A DNA stretch of 64,000 nt from Kribbella sindirgiensis (GTDB lineage Bacteria > Actinomycetota > Actinomycetes > Propionibacteriales > Kribbellaceae), in the NCBI RefSeq assembly GCF_004331435.1, contig NZ_SJKA01000004.1:620001-684000 (forward strand), written 5' to 3'. Made by a program: the position numbers and the translations under genes. The notes beneath the pieces are model-generated. The model did not search any database and was not told the origin of the DNA. It saw only the letters and a program-made list of their open reading frames with translations. Of the stretch, positions 36,987 through 45,115 are shown one piece after another (position 1 is the stretch's first letter; each line of letters opens with the position of its first letter).

Positions 36987-38392
36987 GTCGTCGTCACCTC
37001 GTACGCCGGCTCCGGCCGCCGTACCGGAATCAGCAGCACCAGCCCGGCGGCCACCAGCGCGGCGATCCCCGCGATCACGAACACGATCAGGTACGCCGAC
37101 AGCGCGGGCGCGACCCGGCCGCCCGAGGAGATCGTGACGCCGGCGAGCACGCTCGCCACGATCGTGCTGCAGATCGCCTGCCCGATCGTGCGCATCAACG
37201 TGTTGAGGCCGTTCGCCGCGGCCGTTTCGGTCACCGGCACAGCATGCATGATCAGCGCCGGAAGTGCCGAGTACGCAACGGCGGTTCCGGCACTCACCAC
37301 CGTCGCGCCGATCACGATCCCGGCGACATTGCTGCTGGTGAAGACGCGGACGACGTACCCGGCGGCCATCAGGACCGACGCGATCCCGAGCGTGAACCGC
37401 GGGCCGCGGGCCGCCGAGATCCGCGCGGACACCGGCGAGAGCAGCACCATCGCGACACCGCCGGGCAGCAGACACAGGCCGCTGACCACGATGGATTCGC
37501 CCAGCCCGTAGCCGGTCCACGTCGGCTCCTGCACCAGCTGGGCGGTCGAGAGCGAGTTGGCGTAGAAGGCGAAGCCGATCAGCAAGGCGCCGAGGTTCGT
37601 GAAGAGAACGGCCGGGCGCGCGGAGACACGGAGGTCGACGAGCGGGCTCCGCGTCCGCAGCTCGTACCAGCCCCAGAGCGGGACCAGCAGAACCGCGACC
37701 GCGGACAGTCCGACGATCGCCGACGTACTCCATGCGCTGCTCTTGGAGACCGCGAGCAGCAGGCAGACCAGGAACGCGCTCAGCCCGATCGCCCCCAGGA
37801 CGTCGAACCGGCCGCTGGTGCGGATCGCGGACTCCGGCACGATCAGCAGCACCAGGACGATGTCGAGCAGGCCGAGCCCGAGGTTGATCCAGAACATCGT
37901 GTGCCAGTTCGCGTACTCGACGACGAGCGTCGCGGCCGGGATGCCGAACGCGGCGCCGATGCCCAGGGTCGAGCTCATGATCGCGATCGAGGGAATCACC
38001 CGGCGCGGCGGCAGTTCGTCGCGCAGGATGCTGATCCCGAGCGGGACCACGGCGACCGCGGCGCCCTGGAACGCGCGGCCGACGATCAGCACGGACAGGT
38101 TCGAGCTGCTCGCGCAGAGCAGGGATCCGATGACCATCGACGACAGGGCGATCAGCAGGACGCGGCGCTTGCCGTACATGTCGCCGGCGCGGCCGAGCAG
38201 CGGCGTGAACACCGCGCCGGTGAGCAGCGTGACCGTGATCAGCCAGCTGACGTCCGACGCCGGGCTGTGGGTGATCTCGGGGAGTTCGGGGAGCAGCGGT
38301 ACGACGATGGTCTGGCTGATCGAGACCAGCACGCCGCAGAACGCCAGCGCTCCCAGAACCAGACGTGGCCGAACGGCAGGACGGGCAGACAA
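36983..38392 (-). CDS. MFS transporter, DHA2/EmrB-like
   Basis: A 469-residue drug:proton antiporter-like protein with ~14 helices. ITHSPASDVSWLITVTLLTGAVFTPLLGRAGDMYGKRRVLL is the conserved region from helix 2 to the loop 2-3 motif, written here only as landmarks: SWLITV near 48 and GRAGDMYGKRR near 67-77. Start is TTG at 38392 with GAGGA six bases upstream; no ATG or GTG fits. Two inverted-repeat operators lie just upstream. TetR is encoded behind it with a 4-base overlap. Confidence 0.88.
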   Translation of the reverse strand: MSARPAVRPRLVLGALAFCGVLVSISQTIVVPLLPELPEITHSPASDVSWLITVTLLTGAVFTPLLGRAGDMYGKRRVLLIALSSMVIGSLLCASSSNLSVLIVGRAFQGAAVAVVPLGISILRDELPPRRVIPSIAIMSSTLGIGAAFGIPAATLVVEYANWHTMFWINLGLGLLDIVLVLLIVPESAIRTSGRFDVLGAIGLSAFLVCLLLAVSKSSAWSTSAIVGLSAVAVLLVPLWGWYELRTRSPLVDLRVSARPAVLFTNLGALLIGFAFYANSLSTAQLVQEPTWTGYGLGESIVVSGLCLLPGGVAMVLLSPVSARISAARGPRFTLGIASVLMAAGYVVRVFTSSNVAGIVIGATVVSAGTAVAYSALPALIMHAVPVTETAAANGLNTLMRTIGQAICSTIVASVLAGVTISSGGRVAPALSAYLIVFVIAGIAALVAAGLVLLIPVRRPEPAYEVTTT

Positions 38393-38409
38393 GCGGAGTC
38401 CTCACAGGG

Positions 38410-38450
38410 GTGAACGGTTGTTTACCCGATGATCGTAAACGCTTGTTCAC
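38410..38450. promoter_or_regulatory. twin operators for the MFS-TetR operon
   Basis: GTGAACGGTTGTTTAC (38410-38425) and GTAAACGCTTGTTCAC (38435-38450) are mirror-related sites with half-sites GTGAAC and GTTTAC, 9 bp apart. They lie just upstream of the TTG start at 38392, in the gap to the epimerase gene at 38528. Confidence 0.75.
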
Positions 38451-38527
38451 CCCCGGAGGAAGTGGACCCGGAAACCGCTCACCAATTGGCCCAGCCCGAC
38501 AGGCAACCAGTTGCCTACGGTGACCCC

Positions 38528-39406
38528 ATGAGGATCTTCATCGCCGGCGCCACCGGCGCGATCGGCCGCCGCCTCGTCCCCCTCCTGCGCGCCGGAGGCC
38601 ACCAGGTAACCGCACTCACCCGCGAATCGCGTGGGACTGTGAGCGGTGGGGTGACGGCTGTTGTTGGGGATGTGTATGACGTTGGGCGGTTGCGGGAGGT
38701 GGTTGCTGAGGCTCGGCCGGATGTGGTGATGCATCAGCTGACCGACCTGGCGTCGCGGGACTTCGCCGCGAACAGCCGCATCCGCCGCGAAGGCACGCGC
38801 AACCTGGTCGACGCAGCCCTCGCGGCCGGCGTACGGCGAGTTGTGTCGCAGAGCATCGCGTGGGCCTACGAGCCTGGCGCGACCCCCGCGGCCGAATCCA
38901 CCCCGCTCGACCTGCATGCGACAGACGCCACCCGTCGCGCCACAGTCGAGGCCGTCGCCGCCCTGGAGGCGATCACCGCCGAAGCCCCCGAGTGGGTCGT
39001 GCTCCGCTACGGCATGCTCTACGGCCCCGACACCTGGTACACCAAGGGCGGTCTGATGGCCGATCTCGCCACCACCGGCAATCTCCCCACCGGGCCCGAC
39101 ATCACCAGCTTCCTCCACATCGCCGATGCCGCCACAGCCGCGGCAGCCGCTCTCGCGTGGCCCACCGGCCCCGTCAACATCGTCGACGACACTCCCGCGC
39201 CCGCCTCCACCTGGGCGCCGGCCTTCGCCGAGTCGGTCGGCGTGTCCCCCGACGTACTCGCTGACCACCGCGCTCGGGATGGTCGACGCGAGCTCGACCC
39301 GAGCGCCGCGCGTACGCCGTGGGCTCGCGGAGCGTCCAACGCCCACGCCCGCTCACTCGGCTGGACCCCCATCCACCCAACCTGGCGCACCGGCTTCATC
39401 TCCTGA
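38528..39406 (+). CDS. NAD-dependent epimerase/dehydratase
   Basis: A 292-residue extended SDR starting MRIFIAGATGAIGRRLVP with GATGAIG dinucleotide loop. AGVRRVVSQSIAWAYEP and LRYGMLYGPDTWYTKGG are the strand 5-6 landmarks of the sugar-epimerase-like group. A classical YxxxK is not evident. The substrate is unknown. Codons ending in G/T dominate 38637-38747, contrasting with C-ending codons before and after. The upstream 120 bases contain the neighbouring exporter's operators, so it may be co-controlled. Confidence 0.85.
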   Translation: MRIFIAGATGAIGRRLVPLLRAGGHQVTALTRESRGTVSGGVTAVVGDVYDVGRLREVVAEARPDVVMHQLTDLASRDFAANSRIRREGTRNLVDAALAAGVRRVVSQSIAWAYEPGATPAAESTPLDLHATDATRRATVEAVAALEAITAEAPEWVVLRYGMLYGPDTWYTKGGLMADLATTGNLPTGPDITSFLHIADAATAAAAALAWPTGPVNIVDDTPAPASTWAPAFAESVGVSPDVLADHRARDGRRELDPSAARTPWARGASNAHARSLGWTPIHPTWRTGFIS

Positions 39407-39456
39407 CCCACCTCCTGACCCGTCGAGTCGTGGCGATCGGCTCGCGGTCCGGAGTG

Positions 39457-39563
39457 CGAGTCGTGGATTGTGGCTGAGATTCGGCGCCGATTCTCACGAC
39501 TCGGCGGGTACAAGAGATCGGGCCCGGCGCTCCGAGGGGGAGGGGGAGCGTCGGGCCCGATCT
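39457..39563. terminator. two adjacent long hairpins between convergent genes
   Basis: Hairpin A: CGAGTCGTG (39457-39465) pairs with CACGACTCG (39495-39503), with an inner GAGATTCGGC/GCCGATTCTC near-repeat. Hairpin B: 19-base arms 39515-39533 (AGATCGGGCCCGGCGCTCC) and 39545-39563 with one G-T pair, loop rich in G. No T-run. The gap 39407-39599 holds nothing else. Confidence 0.75.
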
Positions 39564-39599
39564 GGGCGGTCCGCCGGCAGCGAGGGGGTGGCGCTGGGG

Positions 39600-41240
39600 T
39601 CAGCGGACCGGGCCTGTGATGAGTTCGATGGTTGCTTTGTGGGTTTGGCCGGACTGGTCGGTCCAGCCGACCTCGACCTTGTCTCCGGGGTGCTGCTTGT
39701 TGAGGAGTTCGGAGAGGGTTTCGGGCGAGGTGACGGCGTGCCCGGCGAAGGAGGTGATCACGTCACCGGCCTCGATCCCGGCCTCGTCCGCGTGACCGTC
39801 CGCGACCACGTCGCCGACGACCGCGCCGCTGGTGCCGGCACTGGTCACGACCGAGACCCCGAGCATCGCCGAGTCCCCGATGTGTACGTCGTCCGACGCC
39901 TTCCCGTCCTGAATCTGCTCAGCGATGTCCAGCGCCTGGTTGATCGGAATCGCATACCCCTCGGTCGTCGTCCCGGCCCCGTTCCCGGACCCACCCGAGC
40001 CGTCCCCGTACCCGTTACCCGAACCGTCCCCGTACCCGTTACCCGTACCCGACCCGTCGCCGCTGCCCGAGCCTGAACCGTCTCCGTAGCCGTTGCCCGT
40101 ACCCGAGCCATCGCCCGAGCCGTTGCCGTTGCCGAAGGGGAAGGTGCCGGTTCCGTTTCCGTCGCCGTAGCCGTTGCCGGTGGTGGTTCCGTTGCCCCAG
40201 GCGGCCAGCGTCGCGGTCGCGCTCTGTGCGGTGGACGCCGCGGTCTGTCCCGGACGGCCCTGGCCGCCGTTGTTGCCGCCGTTGCCGGCCACGTCGACGC
40301 CGATCACCTCGCCGTTCGCGTTCACCAGCGGGCCGCCGGAGTCGCCGGCCTGGATGTTCGCGTCGGTCTGGATCAGGTTCTCCAGGTTCTCCGGATCCTG
40401 CCCGTTCTCGTCGGTCGCGGTGATCGACTGGTTCAGCCCGGTCACCTTCCCGGCCGCGTAGCTCGGCTCGCCGCCGTCACCGCCGGCGTTCCCGACCCCG
40501 ACGACCTGATCGCCGAGCTTCACCTGGTCGGAGTTCCCGGTCTTCGCGGTCTCCAGCCCGGACGCGTCCTTCAGCTTCAGTACGGCGATGTCATGCTCCT
40601 CGTCGTACCCGACGACACTCGCGCTGTACGTCTTCCCGTTCCCCACGTTCGTCACGCTGATCGACGTCGCGCCTTCGATCACGTGGTGGTTGGTGAGGAC
40701 CTCACCGTCGGAGGTGAGCACGATCCCCGTGCCGGCTGCCCGTGCGTTCTCGTACCCGAGGACGGTGTTCACGTCCACCAGACCGGGAGACACCTTGGCG
40801 GCCACAGCGGCTGGGTCGAAAGCTTGCTGCGAGAGCTGCGAACTGTTCGCGCCCGAGCGCTGGTCGATGCCCCAAGCAACCGAACCGGCGACCAGCACCG
40901 CGGCCAGCCCGAGCGCACCGGCACCCAACAGCCGCCGCCCCCGCTTCTTCGGCGCCTGCACCGGAGCCCCAATCGCATACGGAGCCCCAAATTGCGCCCC
41001 ATACTGCGGTTGCCCGTACTGCGGCATCTGCTGGTACTGCGGATACGCCTGCTGCCCATACGCCTGCCCCGGCTGACCCGGCCGACCCGCCACGGGACCC
41101 GGCTGCTGACTCGGCTGGATCGGCTGGATCGGCTGGCTCGGCTGTTGGCCGTGGTGCCCGCCGGCGTGCTGTGCGCCGGGGTGTGGGCCGGCGCCCTGCT
41201 GTCCGTCGTTCTGCGGTCCCGGCGCAGCGCTCTCGTTCAT
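39600..41240 (-). CDS. HtrA/DegP-like trypsin-type serine protease with PDZ domain
   Basis: A 546-residue membrane-anchored protease. Residues 1-100 are a Gln/Pro/Gly-rich cytoplasmic tail (QPIQPIQPSQQ; QYGQPQYGAQ), with a single helix at ~104-124. The extracellular protease has catalytic His186 (TNHHVIEG), Asp217 (EEHDIAVLKL) and Ser301 (QAGDSGGPL). A PDZ domain is at ~458-546. Residues ~319-426 are a Gly/Asn/Asp/Ser/Thr insert of short repeats such as GDGSGTGNGYGDGSG, before the strand GYAIPINQALDIAEQI. AGGAGG lies upstream of the ATG. It probably handles misfolded envelope proteins. Confidence 0.92.
   Translation of the reverse strand: MNESAAPGPQNDGQQGAGPHPGAQHAGGHHGQQPSQPIQPIQPSQQPGPVAGRPGQPGQAYGQQAYPQYQQMPQYGQPQYGAQFGAPYAIGAPVQAPKKRGRRLLGAGALGLAAVLVAGSVAWGIDQRSGANSSQLSQQAFDPAAVAAKVSPGLVDVNTVLGYENARAAGTGIVLTSDGEVLTNHHVIEGATSISVTNVGNGKTYSASVVGYDEEHDIAVLKLKDASGLETAKTGNSDQVKLGDQVVGVGNAGGDGGEPSYAAGKVTGLNQSITATDENGQDPENLENLIQTDANIQAGDSGGPLVNANGEVIGVDVAGNGGNNGGQGRPGQTAASTAQSATATLAAWGNGTTTGNGYGDGNGTGTFPFGNGNGSGDGSGTGNGYGDGSGSGSGDGSGTGNGYGDGSGNGYGDGSGGSGNGAGTTTEGYAIPINQALDIAEQIQDGKASDDVHIGDSAMLGVSVVTSAGTSGAVVGDVVADGHADEAGIEAGDVITSFAGHAVTSPETLSELLNKQHPGDKVEVGWTDQSGQTHKATIELITGPVR
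39970..40200. repeat. short tandem repeats coding the Gly/Asp-rich insert of the protease
   Basis: Imperfect repeats of CCGTACCCGTTACC- and GAACCGTCCCC-like units, encoding GNGYGDGSG modules on the minus strand. Unit number varies by design of such repeats and may differ between strains. Confidence 0.7.
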
Positions 41241-41323
41241 CTGGTGTCGCCCTCCTCGGCAAGTTCCCTCTGCCTTCGAGTAGAGCTCGCCAGACTGAGA
41301 ACTCCATCGGGCCCGCCAATGAA

Positions 41324-41881
41324 TCAGCTGAGAATCCGCTCCACGGCCGTCACGACAGCCGTCCGCCGCAACGACCGGTCCGGAAGCTCCGCGCCGTACT
41401 CCGGGTTCATCGACGACCAGCTCGTCGCGATCGCCTGAATCAGCGACAGCAGACTGACCGGGGTGAACCGGCGCGACACCACCCGCCGCCGGATCCCCCG
41501 CTGAATCTCCTCCAGCCGGCGCTGATTGACCGCGACGATCGCCTCCAGCGGCTGACCGTCCGGACGCTCGAGCCGGTACCAGACCGACAGCCGAAGCCGG
41601 TCCGGATGCTCCTCGAAGTAGTCGAACACCCGGCCCGCGTACGACGGCAGGTCGTCGACGTCGAACCCGACCTCGTCCAGGTACTTCTCGAGCGACGCCT
41701 TGAACACCGCGTCGAACAGCTCGTCCTTGTTCCCGAAGTAGGCGTACAGCATCGCCTTGTTGCACTCGGCCACCTCGGCGATCCGGCTGACCCGGGCACC
41801 GCCGATCCCGCGCGCCGCGAACTCCTCGGTGGCGGCCTCCAGGATGCGGGCCCGGGTCCGGTCTGCGTTCCGTTGCTGCAT
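41324..41881 (-). CDS. TetR family transcriptional repressor
   Basis: A 185-residue TetR protein. The HTH is GGARVSRIAEVAECNKAMLYAYFGNKDELFDAVF (about 25-60), with the rest of the chain being the ligand domain. It is divergent from an SDR gene, with three copies of an AACCAACCGGTT-type site between. It sits 83 bases upstream of the protease gene on the same strand, so read-through is possible, but the protease probably has its own promoter. Confidence 0.9.
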   Translation of the reverse strand: MQQRNADRTRARILEAATEEFAARGIGGARVSRIAEVAECNKAMLYAYFGNKDELFDAVFKASLEKYLDEVGFDVDDLPSYAGRVFDYFEEHPDRLRLSVWYRLERPDGQPLEAIVAVNQRRLEEIQRGIRRRVVSRRFTPVSLLSLIQAIATSWSSMNPEYGAELPDRSLRRTAVVTAVERILS

Positions 41882-41893
41882 GCGACGAGCCTA

Positions 41894-41966
41894 CCAACCA
41901 ACCGGTTAGTTGATTTCCAACCAACCGGTTGGTTAGATTGAGGCGGATCCAACCAAACGGTTAGTT
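41894..41966. promoter_or_regulatory. triple TetR operator
   Basis: Three sites at ~28-32 bp spacing: CCAACCAACCGGTTAGTTGA (41894-41913), the perfect AACCAACCGGTTGGTT (41919-41934) and AACCAAACGGTTAGTT (41951-41966). They fill the whole gap between the TetR ATG and the SDR start. Confidence 0.88.
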
Positions 41967-41976
41967 AGGAATGATG

Positions 41977-42807
41977 ATGAGCAAGATCTGGCTGGTCACC
42001 GGGAGCTCGCGCGGCCTGGGTCGCGCGCTGACCGAGGCGGTGCTGGCGGCCGGCGACCGCGTCGTCGGCACGGCTCGCACACCCGAGCAGCTCGACGACC
42101 TGGTGACGAAGTACGGCGATCAGCTCCGGGCGGTCGCTCTCGATGTCACGGACGCTGACGCCGCGCGCGCAGCCGTACGGACTGCGGTGCGGGAGTTCGG
42201 TGGGCTGGACGTGGTGGCGAACAACGCCGGGTACGCGAACAGTGCGTCGATCGAGGAGATGGCCGACGACGACTTCCGGGCGCAGGTGGAGACCAACCTG
42301 TTCGGGGTGGTCAACGTGACGAAGGCCGCGCTGCCGGTGTTTCGCGAGCAGCGCAGCGGGCACTTCCTGCAGTTCTCGTCGATCGGTGGGCGGGTCGGCG
42401 GCACGCCCGGCATGGGCGCGTACCAGACCGCGAAGTTCGCCGTCGAAGGGTTCTCCGAGGTGCTGAACAACGAGGTGCGGCCGTTCGGCGTGAAGGTGAC
42501 GATCGTCGAGCCGGGCGGTTTCCGGACCGACTGGGGCGGCTCGTCGATGCAGCTCGCCGACGTGCACCCGGACTACGAGTCCACCGTCGGCGAGATGCAC
42601 CGGCGCCGGATCGAGACGGACGGCAAACAGCCGGGCGACCCCGCGAAGGCCGCGCAGGCGATCCTCGAGATCGTCGACCTGGACAACCCGCCGCTCCGGC
42701 TGCTGCTGGGCACCGACGCACTCAAGCTCGCCGAGACCGCATCGGTCTCCCGCGCCGCAGAAGCCGCCGAGTGGTCCCACCTCACCACCTCAACCGACTT
42801 CACGTGA
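41977..42807 (+). CDS. short-chain dehydrogenase/reductase
   Basis: A 276-residue classical SDR: TGSSRGLGRALTEAV (TGxxxGxG) near residue 8, NNAGYA near 86, Ser in FSSIGGRVG, YQTAKFAVEGF (YxxxK) near 150 and PGGFRTDW after it. Three consecutive ATGs occur (41971, 41974, 41977); the third is preferred because TTAGGA ends six bases before it. Expression is probably controlled by the divergent TetR protein through the three operators. The substrate is unknown. Confidence 0.9.
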   Translation: MSKIWLVTGSSRGLGRALTEAVLAAGDRVVGTARTPEQLDDLVTKYGDQLRAVALDVTDADAARAAVRTAVREFGGLDVVANNAGYANSASIEEMADDDFRAQVETNLFGVVNVTKAALPVFREQRSGHFLQFSSIGGRVGGTPGMGAYQTAKFAVEGFSEVLNNEVRPFGVKVTIVEPGGFRTDWGGSSMQLADVHPDYESTVGEMHRRRIETDGKQPGDPAKAAQAILEIVDLDNPPLRLLLGTDALKLAETASVSRAAEAAEWSHLTTSTDFT

Positions 42808-42856
42808 CGCGACGACAGCCCGCATCTGGTGGGTGGGCGTCCGAGAATCCGGGTCT

Positions 42857-42896
42857 ACGTCCGAGATCCGGGGCGTAAACCCTGCATCTCGGACGT
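42857..42896. terminator. 11-bp stem hairpin between convergent genes
   Basis: ACGTCCGAGAT (42857-42867) pairs with ATCTCGGACGT (42886-42896) around an 18-base loop that itself can form GGGG/CCCT pairs. A related GCGTCCGAGAATCCGGG precedes it at 42838-42853. Confidence 0.6.
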
Positions 42897-42938
42897 CAAC
42901 CCAGCAAATGCCACCGACGGGGTGGGCGGAGGGGGGAG

Positions 42939-44081
42939 TTATCCGCGGAGGTCGTGGAAGAACTCTCGTACGTCGTTGACCAGGAGTTCCGGCGCTTCGA
43001 GGGCGGCGAAGTGGCCGCCGTGGTCCACCTCGGTCCAGCGGGTGATGGTGTTCGAGGTTTCGCAGTAGCGGCGGATCGCCACGTCGTGGGCCATCGCGAG
43101 GACGGCTGTCGGGACGCCGGAGTTCGGGCGCGGGGTCCAGTCGCGCGGTTGCGCGTAGCCGATGTAGGCGGCCGATCCGCCGGTCCCGGTCAGCCAGTAC
43201 ATCATCACGTTCGTGAGCAGCCGGTCCTTGCTGATGATTGCCTCCGGCAAGGTCTCGGCCGGGTACGTCCAGGCCTTGAACTTGTCCATGATCCAGGCCA
43301 GTTGCGCCACCGGCGAGTCGACCAGGCCGTAGCCCAGCGTCTGCGGCCGGGTCGACTGGATCGAGATGTAGCCGAACTCCTCCTGCATGAACCGAGCGAT
43401 CCGCGCCACCTTGTCCTGCTCCAGCGGCGTCAGCGTCCGCAGTTCCTCGTCGGACATCTGCAGCGGCGGCAGGTTCGTCCCACCGTTCGTATGTACGCCG
43501 ACGACGTGCGAAGGAGCGGCCCGCCCGACCTCAGGTGACACCGATCCGCCCAGATCCCCGCCCTGTACGCCGTACCGCTCGTACCCGAGCTCGCTCATCA
43601 GCGCCGCCCACACCCGCCCGATCCGCGGGAACGTCCAGTCGTCGTCCGCCGTAGGCCCGGAGAACCCGAACCCGGGCAGCGCCGGGATCACCACATGGAA
43701 CGCGTCCGCGGCCTGCCCGCCGCAAGCGACCGGGTCGGTCAGCGGCCCGATCAGGTCGAGGAACTCGACGATCGACCCGGGCCAGCCGTGCGTCAGCATC
43801 AGCGGCAGCGCGTCCGGTTCCGCGGACCTGACGTGGATGAAGTGGATCCGCTGCCCCTCGATCTCGGCGGTGAACTGCGGGTAGGAATTCAGCTCCTTCT
43901 CGGCGGCGCGCCAGTCGTACGACGTACGCCAGTACTCGACCAGCGACGAAAGCCAGGAGACCGGTACGCCGGTGTTCCAGTCGTCACCGGGAAGCGGTGC
44001 GGGAAGCCGGGTGCTCGCCAGCTTGGCGGCGAGTTCGTCGAGCGTGCTCTGCGGGATGTCGATGCTGAACGGCTTGATCAT
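42939..44081 (-). CDS. epoxide hydrolase (EHN domain, alpha/beta fold)
   Basis: A 380-residue microsomal-type epoxide hydrolase. The N-terminal EHN segment is IDIPQSTLDELAAKLASTRLP. The oxyanion motif HGWPGS is near residue 100, the nucleophile Asp is in YGVQGGDLGG near 170, and the C-terminal catalytic His is in DHGGHFAALEAPE. GD-L-G replaces the usual GDWG, a mild change. It opens epoxides by water addition. It is divergent from a WYL regulator, with an inverted repeat between, and is probably induced by its substrate. Confidence 0.9.
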   Translation of the reverse strand: MIKPFSIDIPQSTLDELAAKLASTRLPAPLPGDDWNTGVPVSWLSSLVEYWRTSYDWRAAEKELNSYPQFTAEIEGQRIHFIHVRSAEPDALPLMLTHGWPGSIVEFLDLIGPLTDPVACGGQAADAFHVVIPALPGFGFSGPTADDDWTFPRIGRVWAALMSELGYERYGVQGGDLGGSVSPEVGRAAPSHVVGVHTNGGTNLPPLQMSDEELRTLTPLEQDKVARIARFMQEEFGYISIQSTRPQTLGYGLVDSPVAQLAWIMDKFKAWTYPAETLPEAIISKDRLLTNVMMYWLTGTGGSAAYIGYAQPRDWTPRPNSGVPTAVLAMAHDVAIRRYCETSNTITRWTEVDHGGHFAALEAPELLVNDVREFFHDLRG

Positions 44082-44092
44082 GTCTCTACTGT

Positions 44093-44124
44093 CCCAACCG
44101 GTTAGGACACCTTCAGTCCTAACC
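44093..44124. promoter_or_regulatory. operator between epoxide hydrolase and WYL regulator
   Basis: Perfect 9-bp inverted repeat GGTTAGGAC (44100-44108) / GTCCTAACC (44116-44124) with 7-bp spacer. The left part also reads CCCAACCGGTTAGGA (44093-44107), overlapping 11 bases with the TetR operator core at 41894. Confidence 0.75.
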
Positions 44125-44143
44125 AGATGGCAAACTGAGAAAC

Positions 44144-45088
44144 ATGATCGAGACCTCGGCACGACTGCTGAAGCTCCTCTCCCTGTTGCAGCAGCCCAAG
44201 GAGTGGAGCGGCACCGCCCTGGCCGATGAGCTCGGCGTCGGGGTGAGGACGGTACGGCGGGACGTCGACAAGCTGCGCAACCTCGGCTACCCCGTCGACG
44301 CCGTCCCGGGTGTCGCCGGCTACCGCCTCGGCGCCGGCGCCGCACTCCCCCCGCTGCTGCTCGACGACGAAGAGGCGGTCGCAGTGGCGGTCGGGTTGCG
44401 CGCTGCCGCGACGGGCACCGTGGCGGGCACCGAGGAGTCGTCGGTACGAGCGCTCACCAAGCTCGAGCAGGTCCTGCCGTCCCGCCTGCGCTACCGGATC
44501 GAGCTGCTGCAACAGATCGCCGTGACGCCCGCGGGCGGTCCGTCCGTGCAACCCGACGTACTGCTCGCCGTCGCCGCGGTGTGCCGCGACCACCTGCGGC
44601 TCAGGTTCGACTACCGCAACCACGACGGTACGGCGTCCACGCGCACGACGGAGCCGCACCGTCTGGTGCACACCGGGCGACGCTGGTACCTGGTCGCCTG
44701 GGATCTCGATCGCGACGATTGGCGGACGTTCCGGCTCGACCGCCTGGAGCCGCGCATCCCGACCGGACCGCGCTTCACACCGCGCGAGGTGCCCGACCTG
44801 GCCACGACGACGCGCGGAGTTGCCTCCGGCGCCTATCGCCATCAGGCCCGCGTCCTGGTGCACGCGCCCGCCGAGCAGGTGGCCGACCGCTACGGCCCGC
44901 ACGTCGCGGCCGTGACGCCGATCGACGAGACGACCACGCTGGTCGAGACCGGCGCGGACTCGCTCGAGCACCTCGCGCTCTACCTCGGCGTACTAGGCCT
45001 GCCCTTCGAGGTGCAGTCACCGCCGGAGCTGGTCGATTGCATCCGCGAGCTCACGACGCGCCTGGCGGCGGCGATTCCAGCGTCCTGA
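44144..45088 (+). CDS. WYL domain transcriptional regulator
   Basis: A 314-residue regulator. The N-terminal HTH_11 is ARLLKLLSLLQQPKEW and LADELGVGVRTVRRDVDKL (1-55), and the WYL domain ~140-225 includes YRNHDGTASTRTTEPHRLV and RRWYLVAWDL. A C-terminal WCX dimer segment follows. WYL proteins sense ligands or nucleic acid. No ribosome site is evident, so the message may be leaderless. It is divergent from and probably represses the epoxide hydrolase. Confidence 0.9.
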   Translation: MIETSARLLKLLSLLQQPKEWSGTALADELGVGVRTVRRDVDKLRNLGYPVDAVPGVAGYRLGAGAALPPLLLDDEEAVAVAVGLRAAATGTVAGTEESSVRALTKLEQVLPSRLRYRIELLQQIAVTPAGGPSVQPDVLLAVAAVCRDHLRLRFDYRNHDGTASTRTTEPHRLVHTGRRWYLVAWDLDRDDWRTFRLDRLEPRIPTGPRFTPREVPDLATTTRGVASGAYRHQARVLVHAPAEQVADRYGPHVAAVTPIDETTTLVETGADSLEHLALYLGVLGLPFEVQSPPELVDCIRELTTRLAAAIPAS

Positions 45089-45115
45089 CGGCGTCCTGAC
45101 AGGTACCGTTCAACC

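Noticed and set aside
36453-38450. Apparent 665-residue TetR fusion
   Set aside because: The first 480 residues are the MFS gene read in a wrong frame; only the last 177 are the TetR protein.
39970-40200. CRISPR-like short repeats
   Set aside because: The repeats are in frame and encode Gly/Asp/Asn modules of the protease; spacers are absent.
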